Part shown: positions 7,182 to 16,493 of the stretch, one piece after another | How the letters are laid out: each line of letters begins with the position of its first letter | Numbering within the stretch: the stretch's first letter is position 1 | Assembly: GCF_000758525.1 (NCBI RefSeq) | Contig: NZ_CP009241.1 | Span: 4,650,001 to 4,714,000, forward strand | DNA: 64,000 nucleotides | Direction of reading: 5' to 3' | DNA from: Paenibacillus sp. FSL H7-0357 | GTDB taxonomy: Bacteria > Bacillota > Bacilli > Paenibacillales > Paenibacillaceae | Program-made: the position numbers and the translations under genes | Notes under the pieces: generated by a model | Seen by the model: the letters and a program-made list of their open reading frames with translations, nothing else | Database searches by the model: none | What the model was told of the DNA's origin: nothing

Positions 7182-8108
7182 TCAAGAATAGCTGTACTCC
7201 ATCCGGCTTCTATATAAGTTCAAGATTCGGACCTGCTCCTCGCTTAGCTCTTTAGCATTCCAATACATATGCATTAAATTATATTCAAACAATTCTTTTA
7301 ATTTCATGAATAGCGGTAGTTTCGTAAGCATCTCGGAAGAGAGCTCATTCTCCTCTTTATATCCATCTACTAACGCCCTGGTAATGGATCTTTCATAATC
7401 TCTGAGGTTCTCTCCCCCTGAGAAGGAGAACTCCAGTGCAGAATAGATAGGAACGGCTAAATCGTATACATAATAATGTTTTTCACAATCTTGAAAATCA
7501 ATCATCGTTAGCTTGGAGTCACTGTCTACAAGGATATTTTCCAGCCACAGGTCTCCGTGTATTAAGCCATAGTTTGAAGACTCCTGCGGCAGTTCCTTAA
7601 TTTTGTTTACTACATCGTGTGCAAATTCCCGTATGGTTTTCTCTTCTGCAGGAATGTATTTAAGAAAATCGTATTCTTTAGACTCATACCAATGATTGAT
7701 ATGTGCAGTAGTCTCAGAATTCATATATCCTTTACTGACCCGATGCATTCTGCCTATTTGTTGTCCAAGATCTTTAAATACCGTTTTGTTCCATTTTGAA
7801 CGTGGCAGATGAATTCCTGATGCAGCCTGAAATACAACGACCCGTTTCTCTTCCTCTAACTTTATTTTCCCAATGAATGAATTATTAATAGTGGCTATAA
7901 CCCGGGGAACCCCTATACCTTGGTTAAAAAGATAATTCATCCAATTCACTTCATCTAATTGTTCTTGATAGGACTTATAATTCGTTATTCGAACAAAAAA
8001 AACACCTTTTTGAGATTGGCAGCGGTACATTTCATTTGTTACGGCTTTAACATCATAAAAATTAATAGGATATGTATTATTTAGAAATTGCAATATTCTT
8101 TCTTCCAT
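7182..8108 (-). CDS. Aminoglycoside phosphotransferase/choline-kinase-like kinase
   Basis: A 308-residue member of the APH kinase-like fold. The catalytic loop YGLIHGDLWLENILV (Brenner motif HGDxxxxN) is followed by the metal-binding DFQD of LTMIDFQDCEKHYYVYDLA. Members phosphorylate small molecules (antibiotics, choline, homoserine, methylthioribose) or are spore-coat CotS relatives; the substrate cannot be read from sequence. It appears monocistronic. The gene is clearly AT-rich relative to the kdu block and the two-component system, so recent acquisition is possible. Resistance should not be inferred from the fold alone. Confidence 0.8.
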   Translation of the reverse strand: MEERILQFLNNTYPINFYDVKAVTNEMYRCQSQKGVFFVRITNYKSYQEQLDEVNWMNYLFNQGIGVPRVIATINNSFIGKIKLEEEKRVVVFQAASGIHLPRSKWNKTVFKDLGQQIGRMHRVSKGYMNSETTAHINHWYESKEYDFLKYIPAEEKTIREFAHDVVNKIKELPQESSNYGLIHGDLWLENILVDSDSKLTMIDFQDCEKHYYVYDLAVPIYSALEFSFSGGENLRDYERSITRALVDGYKEENELSSEMLTKLPLFMKLKELFEYNLMHMYWNAKELSEEQVRILNLYRSRMEYSYS

Positions 8109-8251
8109 AGCGTTGTTTACCTCAACTTTCTAAATGCAGCTTCAACATTCAACAAGATTATAACAAGCAGACTCCCTATATGGCAGGTAAAGTTTCTTTA
8201 TAAATAATTGTGCGTTAATTTCAAGCTGAATCATCAATCTAAGCACGTACG

Positions 8252-8308
8252 AAAAAACACCCCGGCATCACAGGCAAGTGAGCTTGCACAGGTTACCGGA
8301 GCGTGGGG
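8252..8308 (-). terminator. Probable terminator of the two-component operon
   Basis: On the minus strand, a GC-rich imperfect stem (CCGG...CCGGGGTG) with an inner GCAAG-CTCA-CTTGC hairpin is followed by TTTTTT, about 20 bases past the histidine kinase stop codon. Confidence 0.5.
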
Positions 8309-8329
8309 ATTGATGCAGTATGAATCTTA

Positions 8330-9697
8330 TTACACTGCCGGCGTTACGATTGGCAAGGTGACAATGAATGTTGTTCCCCTGCCAGGTTCGCTTTCTAACC
8401 GGATGTCACCATGATGAAGCGATACGATCTGTTTAACGATGGCAAGCCCCATACCGCTGCCCTCATACTTACGGCTGTGGGAACGATCAGCCTTAAAAAA
8501 TCGCTCAAATATACGCTTCTGGTCTTCGGGGGAAATACCAATGCCAGTGTCGGATATTGTGACTGTCACGTTTTTGTTATCCTGTGTAATGCTGACGGTA
8601 ATAACGCCGCCATCCTGGGAAAATTTAATGCTATTGCCGAGAATGTTGGTCCATACCTGATTTAGCTGGTCATGATCTCCCGTTAGCATAACTGCCTTCA
8701 GTTCGAGCTCGAAAGTGATGTTGCGAGCCGACCATTGCGGCTGAATCGCGACAATGACCCGCCTAATCTGTTCATCAAGACTGAGCGTTGACAGAGTCAA
8801 TTGCTGTGACTGCGATTCAAGCAAACTCAGCTTTAGCAGGCTAGCGCTCATCTTGGACATCCGATTCGCTTCATTGATGATAATGTCGAGATAACGTATC
8901 CGATTATGAACCTCGATATTTTCTTGTTTGAGCGCCATTGCATAACCGGATATCGAGGTGAGCGGTGACTGGATTTCGTGTGACACGTTTGATACGAATT
9001 CCCTGCGCAGCTGCTCCAGCTGCTGCAGGTCGTGCGTCATTTCTTCAAAGCTGCGAGCCAGAGTACCTAGCTCATCCTTTTGCTTAATATTCAGCTTCAC
9101 ACTGAAATCTCCATCTGCGATACGCTTAGTCGCTATGGTCAGCTTTTTGATCGGACTGACTAGGAACCTGGCAGCAACCAGAATCAATAGGCTTCCTGCG
9201 ATCAACGAATAAGTTATAAAAGTCAAAATCCACTTTCGGTTGAAAGCGGCAGAAGGCGGGCCGATTGATTCTAAAAATATCGCTTTCGTACCCGTTTCAG
9301 TTGTCAAAGGCAGCCCTAAGAGAACAGTAGCATAACCACTGGGATTTACATGAACTATCTCTCCATCTATTACTTTTTTCAGTTGTTCCATACTCACAGT
9401 GACAGGTTTGTCTCCGTTAAGCGATCCATAAGACTTGAACTTACCCGTTTCTTCGTAAATTCGAATATAAAAAGATTTGAGCTGATACATTCCACTTACG
9501 AACTCGTCCGCTTCAGTCAATGGAAGGGTTTCGTAAAGCCGGGTGACATCCTGGCCAAAGTGAAGTAAAGGCATTAGCATGTTTTCGTTCAATTTATCTT
9601 TATATACCCAAACAGCCACATACAGGGCAAGGACTGTGCCCCCGATGACGGAGACTAGAAATGTCAGGACGATACGTGTATATAAGGATCTGATCAT
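8330..9697 (-). CDS. Sensor histidine kinase
   Basis: A 455-residue membrane kinase. TM1 is at about residues 8-30, then a roughly 130-residue extracellular sensor, TM2 at about 163-185, a HAMP segment (FLVSPIKKLTIATKRIADGDFSVKL), the DHp phospho-acceptor His in FVSNVSHEIQSPLTSI, and an ATPase domain with N box NILGNSIKFS, G1 DTGIGIS and G2 GSGMGLAIVKQI. The domain order and SNVSHEI-type H box resemble HssS (heme sensor), but no hrtAB efflux genes are adjacent, so the signal is open. The start overlaps the regulator's stop by 4 bases (ATGA), indicating co-translation. Confidence 0.9.
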   Translation of the reverse strand: MIRSLYTRIVLTFLVSVIGGTVLALYVAVWVYKDKLNENMLMPLLHFGQDVTRLYETLPLTEADEFVSGMYQLKSFYIRIYEETGKFKSYGSLNGDKPVTVSMEQLKKVIDGEIVHVNPSGYATVLLGLPLTTETGTKAIFLESIGPPSAAFNRKWILTFITYSLIAGSLLILVAARFLVSPIKKLTIATKRIADGDFSVKLNIKQKDELGTLARSFEEMTHDLQQLEQLRREFVSNVSHEIQSPLTSISGYAMALKQENIEVHNRIRYLDIIINEANRMSKMSASLLKLSLLESQSQQLTLSTLSLDEQIRRVIVAIQPQWSARNITFELELKAVMLTGDHDQLNQVWTNILGNSIKFSQDGGVITVSITQDNKNVTVTISDTGIGISPEDQKRIFERFFKADRSHSRKYEGSGMGLAIVKQIVSLHHGDIRLESEPGRGTTFIVTLPIVTPAV

Positions 9698-10368
9698 TCG
9701 TTAACCTCAAGCCGGTAGCCAAGTCCGCGCACCGTCTCGATACGAAAATGTGGTGTAGTCGCGAACCGTTCGCGCAGCCGTTTAATATGTACGTCGACCG
9801 TTCGGTCATCTCCAGCGTAATCGATCCCCCAAATTTGATCAATCAGCTGCTCACGTGTATACACTTGCCCCGGTGTTCCAGCAAGCTTATACAACAGCTC
9901 GAATTCCTTGAGCGGCAACGTGAGCGACTCCGTCCCTCTCATCACCTTATAGGTTTGCCGGTCAAGGATGACGTTGCCGAACTGGATCGGTTGCGTAGAG
10001 CCAATCCGGTATCGTTTCAGCAATGCCCTGACACGAGCTGTCAACTCTAACGGATCGAATGGTTTCGTCAAATAATCGTCCGTCCCAAGTTCGAACCCTT
10101 TCACTTTCTCCCAGGTTTCACCTCTCGCAGTCAACATAAGTAATGGAAGGTCAGGATTGGCTCTTCTGAGCTCCTTGCATAACGTCCATCCATCCATAAT
10201 TGGCATCATTATATCGAGCACGACAAGATCAACATGCGTTGAGGCGTAGACGTTCAGTGCTTCTTTGCCGTCCACGGCTTCAACTGTCTCAAATCCGTCG
10301 TTGCGCAGAAACAAGCAAACAAGTTCGCGAATGTTCGCATCGTCGTCAGCAACCAGTATAGTAGGCAT
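9694..10368 (-). CDS. OmpR-family response regulator
   Basis: A 224-residue regulator: receiver domain with the acidic pair (VADDDAN), phospho-acceptor Asp in VVLDIMMP (about residue 52), Thr in LLMLTARG and Lys in YLTKPFDPLEL, then an OmpR winged helix (TLPLKEFELLYKLAGTPGQVYTREQLIDQIWG...DDRTVDVHIKRLRERF...IETVRGLGYRLE). It forms an operon with the overlapping histidine kinase. HssR-like in the DNA-binding half; target genes are not evident in the neighbourhood. Confidence 0.92.
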   Translation of the reverse strand: MPTILVADDDANIRELVCLFLRNDGFETVEAVDGKEALNVYASTHVDLVVLDIMMPIMDGWTLCKELRRANPDLPLLMLTARGETWEKVKGFELGTDDYLTKPFDPLELTARVRALLKRYRIGSTQPIQFGNVILDRQTYKVMRGTESLTLPLKEFELLYKLAGTPGQVYTREQLIDQIWGIDYAGDDRTVDVHIKRLRERFATTPHFRIETVRGLGYRLEVNE

Positions 10369-10523
10369 TCGTTCCCTCTTTTCCTGTTGTAGATCCTAGC
10401 ATTATACTATGAATCAACCCAAAATAAACGTTCAACTAAAGGAACCGTCTGTTAAATGCATGTTGTGTCGTCAGTTGCAACTAAGCATAACCGGGTGACT
10501 GGACAACATCCTAGCTGAGCGGA

Positions 10524-11045
10524 TTAATCCGCCAATAACACAAACTCCTCGGGATGGGAACGAATATATTTCGCAATAATGGAGTGGGTCATCGGGGCAA
10601 CCTGCTCAAATCGGTCAAACAGGGATTTTATCATTTGCATCAGTTCGTCATCCCGCTCCAGATCCATAAGCGTTGCATCTCCCCAGTTGACCTTTAACCT
10701 GCTGTTTCTCGCTTCAAGCTGCCCCCTAGTTTCCTCCAGCAGCGCTACTATTCCCGACTCGTCAAAAAACCGCACCCCCTCCATCATCCGGTCCCAATAC
10801 CCCGGAATACTCAGCATGTAGGAGATCCAGGCATAATACTCAGCCGCCGATTTATAACTGTGACCATACATAACCCGGAACATGCAGAGCGCCTGTTGTC
10901 CCCCTGTCAGCTGCGAGATCACCTCCGCCTTAACCGCCGGCGATTTACCGCGTATCTGCATAAAAGTCGGCTCCATACACGCACTCCCAAGTTTTTCATC
11001 ACCTAAGCTATAAAAGGATTCCCGCTTCATAGTCACTAAACTCAT
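10524..11045 (-). CDS. Hypothetical protein, 173 aa
   Basis: A soluble, helix-rich protein (MSLVTMKRESFYSLGDEKLGSACMEPTFMQIRGKSP...QALCMFRVMYGHSYKSAAEYYAWISYML). I do not recognise the family. DELMQMIKSLFDRFEQVAPMTHSIIAKYIRSHPEEF at the C-terminus is typical of small DUF families in Paenibacillus. The start ATG has GAGGAATG just upstream. It stands between the two-component system and the stalk-domain gene, same strand, with no evident functional link. Confidence 0.55.
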   Translation of the reverse strand: MSLVTMKRESFYSLGDEKLGSACMEPTFMQIRGKSPAVKAEVISQLTGGQQALCMFRVMYGHSYKSAAEYYAWISYMLSIPGYWDRMMEGVRFFDESGIVALLEETRGQLEARNSRLKVNWGDATLMDLERDDELMQMIKSLFDRFEQVAPMTHSIIAKYIRSHPEEFVLLAD

Positions 11046-11118
11046 TACATTCCTCTTTTCTCATTTAATAAATCCACCAGCGAATAACTATCATACACTC
11101 CACAAGTCCGGCTTTTCA

Positions 11119-12270
11119 TTATTTTATTTTACTGCCGATAGCTGCCAGTTCAACTTTGATTTTCTCTGCCGCTTGATTATCCTGTGCATTAAGCGGATTA
11201 AGCACAAGTTTATCCGAGATTATTACCAAACCTCTATGATAATACGTTTTCTTGCTAAATACATCCATTATCACTCTCAGGGGGACAAACGTCCGTCCGT
11301 TTTTTGTCACGATCGTTGTATTTTTTGCTGAGGAACGGCCATTGACTGAAATGGTGGAATCCGCTTCATTAATTAAGATCTTCTGATCTCTATATTGAAT
11401 CGAGACCTCATGCTTCTTGGAATCAAAATGTACTGCGGCACCGAACTGATCTGATATAAAACGCAGTGGAACCATTGTTGTCTCTTTGCGCAGATATGGG
11501 GTGATCTTTGAATTCGTTTCATCTATCATTGTCTGCTTTCCTTTGGCAAGCACGTTGCTCTGGCCGATAGACAGAACGATGGCGTCTCTCTTAATATCAT
11601 CTACCAAGGAATTGATTGCTGCCTGCTGCTGGCCACCGCCTTGACAAAGGTCATCCTTGTACAGCTCCATATACTCAATAATAATGTCGATGGCTTCTGG
11701 TCGAATGTCCTGTTTCAGACTTTTATCGGCAAGGACCGCCTCCGTATTCTTCCAGCTGCACATTAAGTTCTCTTGGGACACGGCAAGCGCATGGATCAGG
11801 GATACCGTCATACTGTCCGGTGACGCCTTCTTGGCCTCAGTGATCCAATACAAATCAGGATCAAAATAATGATCGAGTACCTTCATATAGCCAAAGACAA
11901 AAATCTCCTGCGGTGTCAACTTCGCTTTATCCAGCGAATCTGATTTCTTTCCATAAACAGATTGTGAATACTCCTCTGTCAGATCTCTATCCTCCCATCC
12001 TTGAACTGAATACAGCGCATTTATTACTGCCGCTTTTTGATCCAGCGGTGTGGTTGCTGATGATAAAAAATCGTTAACTTTCACGCCTAATCCGTTCTTC
12101 AAGGCCTCAGTAACCATATCTACATCAAGATAAGCCTCATAAATAGCCGTCGAGGTTATGGGCGAGTCTGCATGCACGGTCTCCTGCTTATTACCAAAAA
12201 AATAACCAAAAAAAACTATTGAAGTTACCAGAAACAATTTGCCTATCCTTGAATGTAACAGGCTATTCAT
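11119..12270 (-). CDS. Secreted protein with copper amine oxidase N-terminal (stalk) domain
   Basis: A 383-residue exported protein. A signal peptide (LFLVTSIVFFGYFFG...ETVHAD) is followed by a roughly 200-residue helical region of unknown fold, and a C-terminal Cu_amine_oxidN1 domain with its two repeats (TMVPLRFISDQFGAAVHFDSKKHEVSI and RTFVPLRVIMDVFSKKTYYHRGLVIIS). This stalk domain is widespread in Paenibacillus cell-surface proteins and does not imply oxidase activity. ATG 12270 is preferred over 12276, since AAGGAGG is 7 bases before it and only 1 base before the other. Confidence 0.8.
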   Translation of the reverse strand: MNSLLHSRIGKLFLVTSIVFFGYFFGNKQETVHADSPITSTAIYEAYLDVDMVTEALKNGLGVKVNDFLSSATTPLDQKAAVINALYSVQGWEDRDLTEEYSQSVYGKKSDSLDKAKLTPQEIFVFGYMKVLDHYFDPDLYWITEAKKASPDSMTVSLIHALAVSQENLMCSWKNTEAVLADKSLKQDIRPEAIDIIIEYMELYKDDLCQGGGQQQAAINSLVDDIKRDAIVLSIGQSNVLAKGKQTMIDETNSKITPYLRKETTMVPLRFISDQFGAAVHFDSKKHEVSIQYRDQKILINEADSTISVNGRSSAKNTTIVTKNGRTFVPLRVIMDVFSKKTYYHRGLVIISDKLVLNPLNAQDNQAAEKIKVELAAIGSKIK

Positions 12271-12425
12271 AAACATTCCTCCTTGGGATGATGGGATATT
12301 CTAGCTCATTCATATCGTATTCTATGTGGACAAGCCGTTGCCTGTGCGGCAAATGCTATGATATATTTAGCCGACGAAGTAGGATCGGCATCACCAGATG
12401 TTAACATTAATAAAGGAGCCTTCGC

Positions 12426-13049
12426 ATGAATGACGAACTACTGACCACTTTTGATGACAATGGCAATATTACCGGGACCGCGCCCCGTGATGAAGTTCAC
12501 CGGTTGGGACTCTGGCACGAAACCTTCCACTGCTGGTTCGTCAGCAAGGAACAGGATATGCTCCATATTTATCTTCAGCTGCGCAGCGAACACAAGAAAG
12601 ATTATGCCGGTCTGCTGGATATCACGGCCGCCGGGCATTTATTATCTGATGAGGTTCCGGAGGATGGCGTCCGTGAGGTGCAGGAGGAGCTTGGAATCCG
12701 CGTTGCTTTTGAGCAGCTGATCCCCCTTGGGATCATCCCTTACAGCATGGACAAAGAGGGCTTTCTCGACAGAGAGCGGGCGCATGTCTTTTTATACACG
12801 AACGCCTCCCCTTTAAGCGACTTTAAGCTGCAACAGGAAGAGGTTGCGGGAATTGTAACAGCCGATTTCGCCGGCTTTCGAAGTTTGTGGCTGGGAGACA
12901 GCGCTACACTGCAAATCCAAGGATTTAGGGTGGAAAGCAGCGGTAAGCGGATTCCAATCAGCCAGACTGTGGACAGGAGCCACTTTGTGCCGCATGAGAT
13001 CAACTATTATCGGCGCATCATTGAGGGCATTGAGGCAGCCTTTGGCTGA
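12426..13049 (+). CDS. Nudix hydrolase, Idi/YfcD-like
   Basis: A 207-residue Nudix protein. The Nudix box reads GHLLSDEVPEDGVREVQEELGI. It has one residue fewer between the first Glu and RE than the textbook GX5EX7REUXEEXGU spacing, which I believe occurs in this IPP-isomerase-like subfamily. The N-terminus (LLTTFDDNGNITGTAPRDEVHRLGLWHETFHCWFV) is typical of these proteins, which probably act on nucleotide diphosphates; the substrate is unknown. The start ATG follows GGAGCC. It ends convergently with the GH42 gene. Confidence 0.85.
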   Translation: MNDELLTTFDDNGNITGTAPRDEVHRLGLWHETFHCWFVSKEQDMLHIYLQLRSEHKKDYAGLLDITAAGHLLSDEVPEDGVREVQEELGIRVAFEQLIPLGIIPYSMDKEGFLDRERAHVFLYTNASPLSDFKLQQEEVAGIVTADFAGFRSLWLGDSATLQIQGFRVESSGKRIPISQTVDRSHFVPHEINYYRRIIEGIEAAFG

Positions 13050-13144
13050 TTAGCATTCTTCAATCATTACCTATTTTAACCATTTTCTTATGCGCATAGC
13101 AAGATTCTACCCTGCACCCGCAGGCTGCTTCCGTTTCCACAATG

Positions 13145-13180
13145 AAAAGGCAGGACCCTGATGACCGGGTCCTGCCTTTT
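13145..13180. terminator. Bidirectional terminator between Nudix and GH42 genes
   Basis: AAAAGGCAGGACCC-N8-GGGTCCTGCCTTTT, a perfect 14-bp stem with A and T runs on the two sides, serving both convergent genes. Confidence 0.85.
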
Positions 13181-13190
13181 GTAATTCTAT

Positions 13191-15272
13191 CTATTTCTGT
13201 GCTACTTTCCGTTTCAGCATTACTAGCCCGTTCACAGGAAGTGCAACAACTTCCGGAGCTGGCTCGCCTGATTCCAGATCTGTATAAACCAGACCATCCA
13301 GTGTCACTGAAGCTTCAGTACCGCTAAAGTTCTGCAGGAAAATATAGTCTTGTTCACCGTCTGTACGAAGCTGCGCCGTTACACCTGCTGGCAGTTCACT
13401 TTCCAGCACGCGGCCAATTCCCGCCTTGGCGGTAATTGCAGCATACAGCTCTACGTAAAACGCTGCGTCTTTGACGCGGGTAGCCAAATGGTACGCTCTG
13501 CCTGCTCCGAGCTTGTTGAGTGTCAATGCCGGCTGCCCGGCGTAGAAATCGCTGCGGTAATGGCCTAGCGCCTCCGCCCCCTCCAGATGGATCAGCTCGG
13601 CAATTTCATGGGCATCGTAATCGCCCGAGAGCTTCAAGGCGTTGCCTGCCTGCAATACAAGACCGTTCACATCCCGGCTGTGCAAGCCTTCCGTTTCTTC
13701 AGCCCAAATACCGAGCGTTCTGCGCAGCGGTCCCGGGAACCCGCCGAGGTGACACAAATCTGTTTCGCCTACCACTCCAGACCAGTAGGTTGCCAGGAAG
13801 GTTCCTCCCTGCTCCACATATTTCTCGATTCTTTGACCATTCTCTTCACTGATCAGGTACAGCATCGGAGCGATGACCAGCTTGTAGCGTGTGAGGTCAT
13901 CTCCTGAACCAATCACGTCAACTGGGATGCCCAGCTCCCAGAGGGCACGGTAATGCTGCAGCACGGTCTCTTCGTATTTCAGTCCGGAATTGCGGATCCC
14001 TTGGGCATCCTTGATTGCCCAGCGGTTATCCCAATCGAACAGGATCGCCGTCTCCGCCGGTGTGACGGTGCCCACTACTTCGGTTAATCCCGCCAGTGTT
14101 TTACCAACCTCGGCGACATCCCTGAACACACGGGTTTCTGCATGGCCGCTGTGATCGAGCACAGCACCGTGGAACTTCTCGCTGGAGCCGCGGCTCTTGC
14201 GCCACTGGAAGTACTGCACAGAATCAGAGCCATGAGCGACCGCCTGCAGGGATGACAGCTTATGCATGCCCGGCCGTTTCAACTTGCTGACTGACTGCCA
14301 GTTCGTGAGCGAAGGCGTACTCTCCATCAGCAGAAACGGCTTATGCTTGAAGCTGCGGAACATATCATGGTTCAGAGCTGTCCAGGCCGCCAGCCGGACA
14401 TCATCATCGTCCTCGGTGTAATGCCATTCCGGGTATGCATCCCAGGAGACGACATCCAGAATTTTGGCCAGCTCACGGTAATCAATACCGTCGATCATAT
14501 GCATGTTGGTGGTCACGGGCAGATCCGGGTTGAAATCCCGTACGGCTGCAATTTCATGCCGGCAGAAATCAATCGTCCGCTCACTGACAAACCGCCGCCA
14601 GTCCAGGTTCAGGCCATGGACCTGTGTCTCCCCATGCGGTGCCGGTGAATCAATCTGCTCCCACGAAGTGTAGGTATGGCTCCAAAAAGCGGCCCACCAG
14701 GCATGATTCAGTTCGTCGAGGCTGCCCTTATATTTGGCCTTCAGCCATTCCCGAAAGGCGTTCTGGCACAAATCGCAATGGCACTCGCCGCCGAACTCAT
14801 TCGAAATATGCCAGCCGATGACCGCCGGATGATGAGCATACCGTTCAGCCAGCTTGGCATTCAGCGTTGCTGTTTTGTCCCGGTAGACCGGGGAGGTGTA
14901 GCAATGGTTGTGCCTGAATCCATGCAGATTGCGCACACGGTTTCGTTCCACCCGCAGCACCTCAGGGTACTTCTCTGACATCCAGGCTGGCCGTGCTCCG
15001 CTTGGAGTAGCCAGGAAAGCATATATTCCGTTCTCCGCAAAAGAGTCCAGCACATGATCCAGCCAATCGAATGTAAATACGCCCTCTTCAGGCTCCAGTG
15101 ACACCCATGAAAAAATACCGACAGACATCACATTGCAGCCCGCCAGCTTCATCAGCCGGATATCCTCACGGAGAATTTCAGGATATCTCAGCCATTGCTC
15201 GGGATTATAGTCGGCCCCATGCAACATCACGGGAGCCTTGCTGCTGACCGCAGGGAGTTTTTTGCTCATCAT
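13191..15272 (-). CDS. Beta-galactosidase, glycoside hydrolase family 42
   Basis: A 693-residue cytoplasmic GH42 enzyme hydrolysing beta-galactosides, probably oligosaccharides from galactan or arabinogalactan. The TIM barrel carries the acid/base Glu159 in GWHISNEFGGEC and the nucleophile Glu317 in PFLLMESTP. A zinc-binding cysteine cluster (HNHCY; ECHCDLC) is present. A trimerisation domain (VTPAETAILFDWDNRWAI) and a C-terminal beta domain follow. No signal peptide. The AraC-type regulator at 15459 is divergent and is the likely regulator. Lactose or galactan transporters are not nearby. Confidence 0.95.
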   Translation of the reverse strand: MMSKKLPAVSSKAPVMLHGADYNPEQWLRYPEILREDIRLMKLAGCNVMSVGIFSWVSLEPEEGVFTFDWLDHVLDSFAENGIYAFLATPSGARPAWMSEKYPEVLRVERNRVRNLHGFRHNHCYTSPVYRDKTATLNAKLAERYAHHPAVIGWHISNEFGGECHCDLCQNAFREWLKAKYKGSLDELNHAWWAAFWSHTYTSWEQIDSPAPHGETQVHGLNLDWRRFVSERTIDFCRHEIAAVRDFNPDLPVTTNMHMIDGIDYRELAKILDVVSWDAYPEWHYTEDDDDVRLAAWTALNHDMFRSFKHKPFLLMESTPSLTNWQSVSKLKRPGMHKLSSLQAVAHGSDSVQYFQWRKSRGSSEKFHGAVLDHSGHAETRVFRDVAEVGKTLAGLTEVVGTVTPAETAILFDWDNRWAIKDAQGIRNSGLKYEETVLQHYRALWELGIPVDVIGSGDDLTRYKLVIAPMLYLISEENGQRIEKYVEQGGTFLATYWSGVVGETDLCHLGGFPGPLRRTLGIWAEETEGLHSRDVNGLVLQAGNALKLSGDYDAHEIAELIHLEGAEALGHYRSDFYAGQPALTLNKLGAGRAYHLATRVKDAAFYVELYAAITAKAGIGRVLESELPAGVTAQLRTDGEQDYIFLQNFSGTEASVTLDGLVYTDLESGEPAPEVVALPVNGLVMLKRKVAQK

Positions 15273-15458
15273 CGTATATTCATCCTCTCATTTTAGATCC
15301 GTGTCAGAATGAGACTTTTCTCTGATTCAAGTCATTCTGTGTCTCTGTCTTTTTCACGGACAAACATTTATACTATTTATAATATAGGATAACCGCAGAT
15401 TCACAGTAGGATTATACTCGCGATTACATAGCACAAAATGAATATGAGGTGAACAGTT

Positions 15459-16349
15459 TTGCTACCTTTTTCTTTGGTTGAAATGCCGCGTAACCTAGAG
15501 GACTTTCCCCTGTACCCTTATTCTGTCGGCAGACACATTCAGTACCATCATGTCCGCCCGTCTGGATTCCCTGTCCATCAGCTCTTCCTGATCCGCAGCG
15601 GAAAGGGGATATTCCGCGATCTCACGGACGGAACAGAAACGGTGCTGGCACCCGGAATGGCTTTCGTTTTCCCGCCTGACCGCGGACATGAATATTACCC
15701 GCTGTCTCATGAGCCGTGGCATGTAGCTTTTACCGGCATTTACGGCAGCCAGACAGGGCCAATGCTTCACAGTCTCGGCTTGTTGCCGCCCTCCGCCTAT
15801 CATCCTGTGCGCTTCGAGGAATGCTGGGAAGCCATCGGCGGAATCTGGCAGACCGTAAATGGAGGGAATGCCAGCCGCCAGGAGGAACAGGCCACGCAGG
15901 AACTGTCCGTCAGCCTCTACCGGCTCATCCTTATGATGCGCCGGGGCGAGCCTTCTGCCGGTACAGCCAGCCGCCTGGAAAATGAGCATGTCCGCAACGA
16001 AGCACTGCAAAAAGCGGTGAGACTAATCAATGAGCATTTCACCGAACCGTTGCTGGTTGCTAATCTGGCTGCCGCCGTCGGCTATTCCGTGCAGCATTTC
16101 CAGCGACTGTTCTTGCATGAGTATGGCGTAACCCCGCATAAATACCTCCAGAACCTGAGGCTGGAGCGGGGTCTTCAATTGATGACTGAAAGTCCCGGCA
16201 TCCCTGTGCAGGATATCGCTTTGAATCTTGGGATGGAAACAAACTATTTCATCCGGGTATTCCGCAAGACTTACGGCTGCACGCCGGGTGTAATGAGGGA
16301 GTCACTGCAGCGAAGCCAGAGTCAAGCAGCGAACCGGCAGAAGCAATAA
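15459..16349 (+). CDS. AraC-family transcriptional regulator
   Basis: A 296-residue regulator with an N-terminal cupin-type sugar sensor (PSGFPVHQLFLIRSGKGIF...LAPGMAFVFPPDRGHEYYPL) and two C-terminal helix-turn-helix motifs (EPLLVANLAAAVGYSVQHFQRLFLHEYGVTPHKYLQNLRL and PVQDIALNLGMETNYFIRVFRKTYGCTPGVMR). TTG at 15459 is taken as the start, because GAGGTGA lies 7 bases before it. Being divergent from the beta-galactosidase gene, it probably activates it in response to a galactoside. Confidence 0.9.
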   Translation: MLPFSLVEMPRNLEDFPLYPYSVGRHIQYHHVRPSGFPVHQLFLIRSGKGIFRDLTDGTETVLAPGMAFVFPPDRGHEYYPLSHEPWHVAFTGIYGSQTGPMLHSLGLLPPSAYHPVRFEECWEAIGGIWQTVNGGNASRQEEQATQELSVSLYRLILMMRRGEPSAGTASRLENEHVRNEALQKAVRLINEHFTEPLLVANLAAAVGYSVQHFQRLFLHEYGVTPHKYLQNLRLERGLQLMTESPGIPVQDIALNLGMETNYFIRVFRKTYGCTPGVMRESLQRSQSQAANRQKQ

Positions 16350-16493
16350 GTGCTTTTGCCTCAGGAACTGGGCTCTATTTTTAAAATAACAGGTAAGATA
16401 ATATAAAATAGCTCGTTGGAGCTGCCCCCTTTTTATGTTATATTTGCTAGATCCAAATTTTAGGATGTAGAAGTCAACTAAGGGGGATGCAAT

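Noticed and set aside
7182..8108. Antibiotic-resistance aminoglycoside kinase
   Set aside because: Only the general APH fold motifs are present; the fold is shared by many metabolic kinases and spore proteins.
8208..8414. 68-codon plus-strand frame
   Set aside because: Overlaps the histidine kinase terminator and 3' end in antisense; no ribosome binding site.
12606..12680. Defective Nudix box (one residue short)
   Set aside because: The shorter spacing fits the IPP-isomerase-like Nudix subfamily as I recall it, and the frame is intact, so it is not treated as a lesion.
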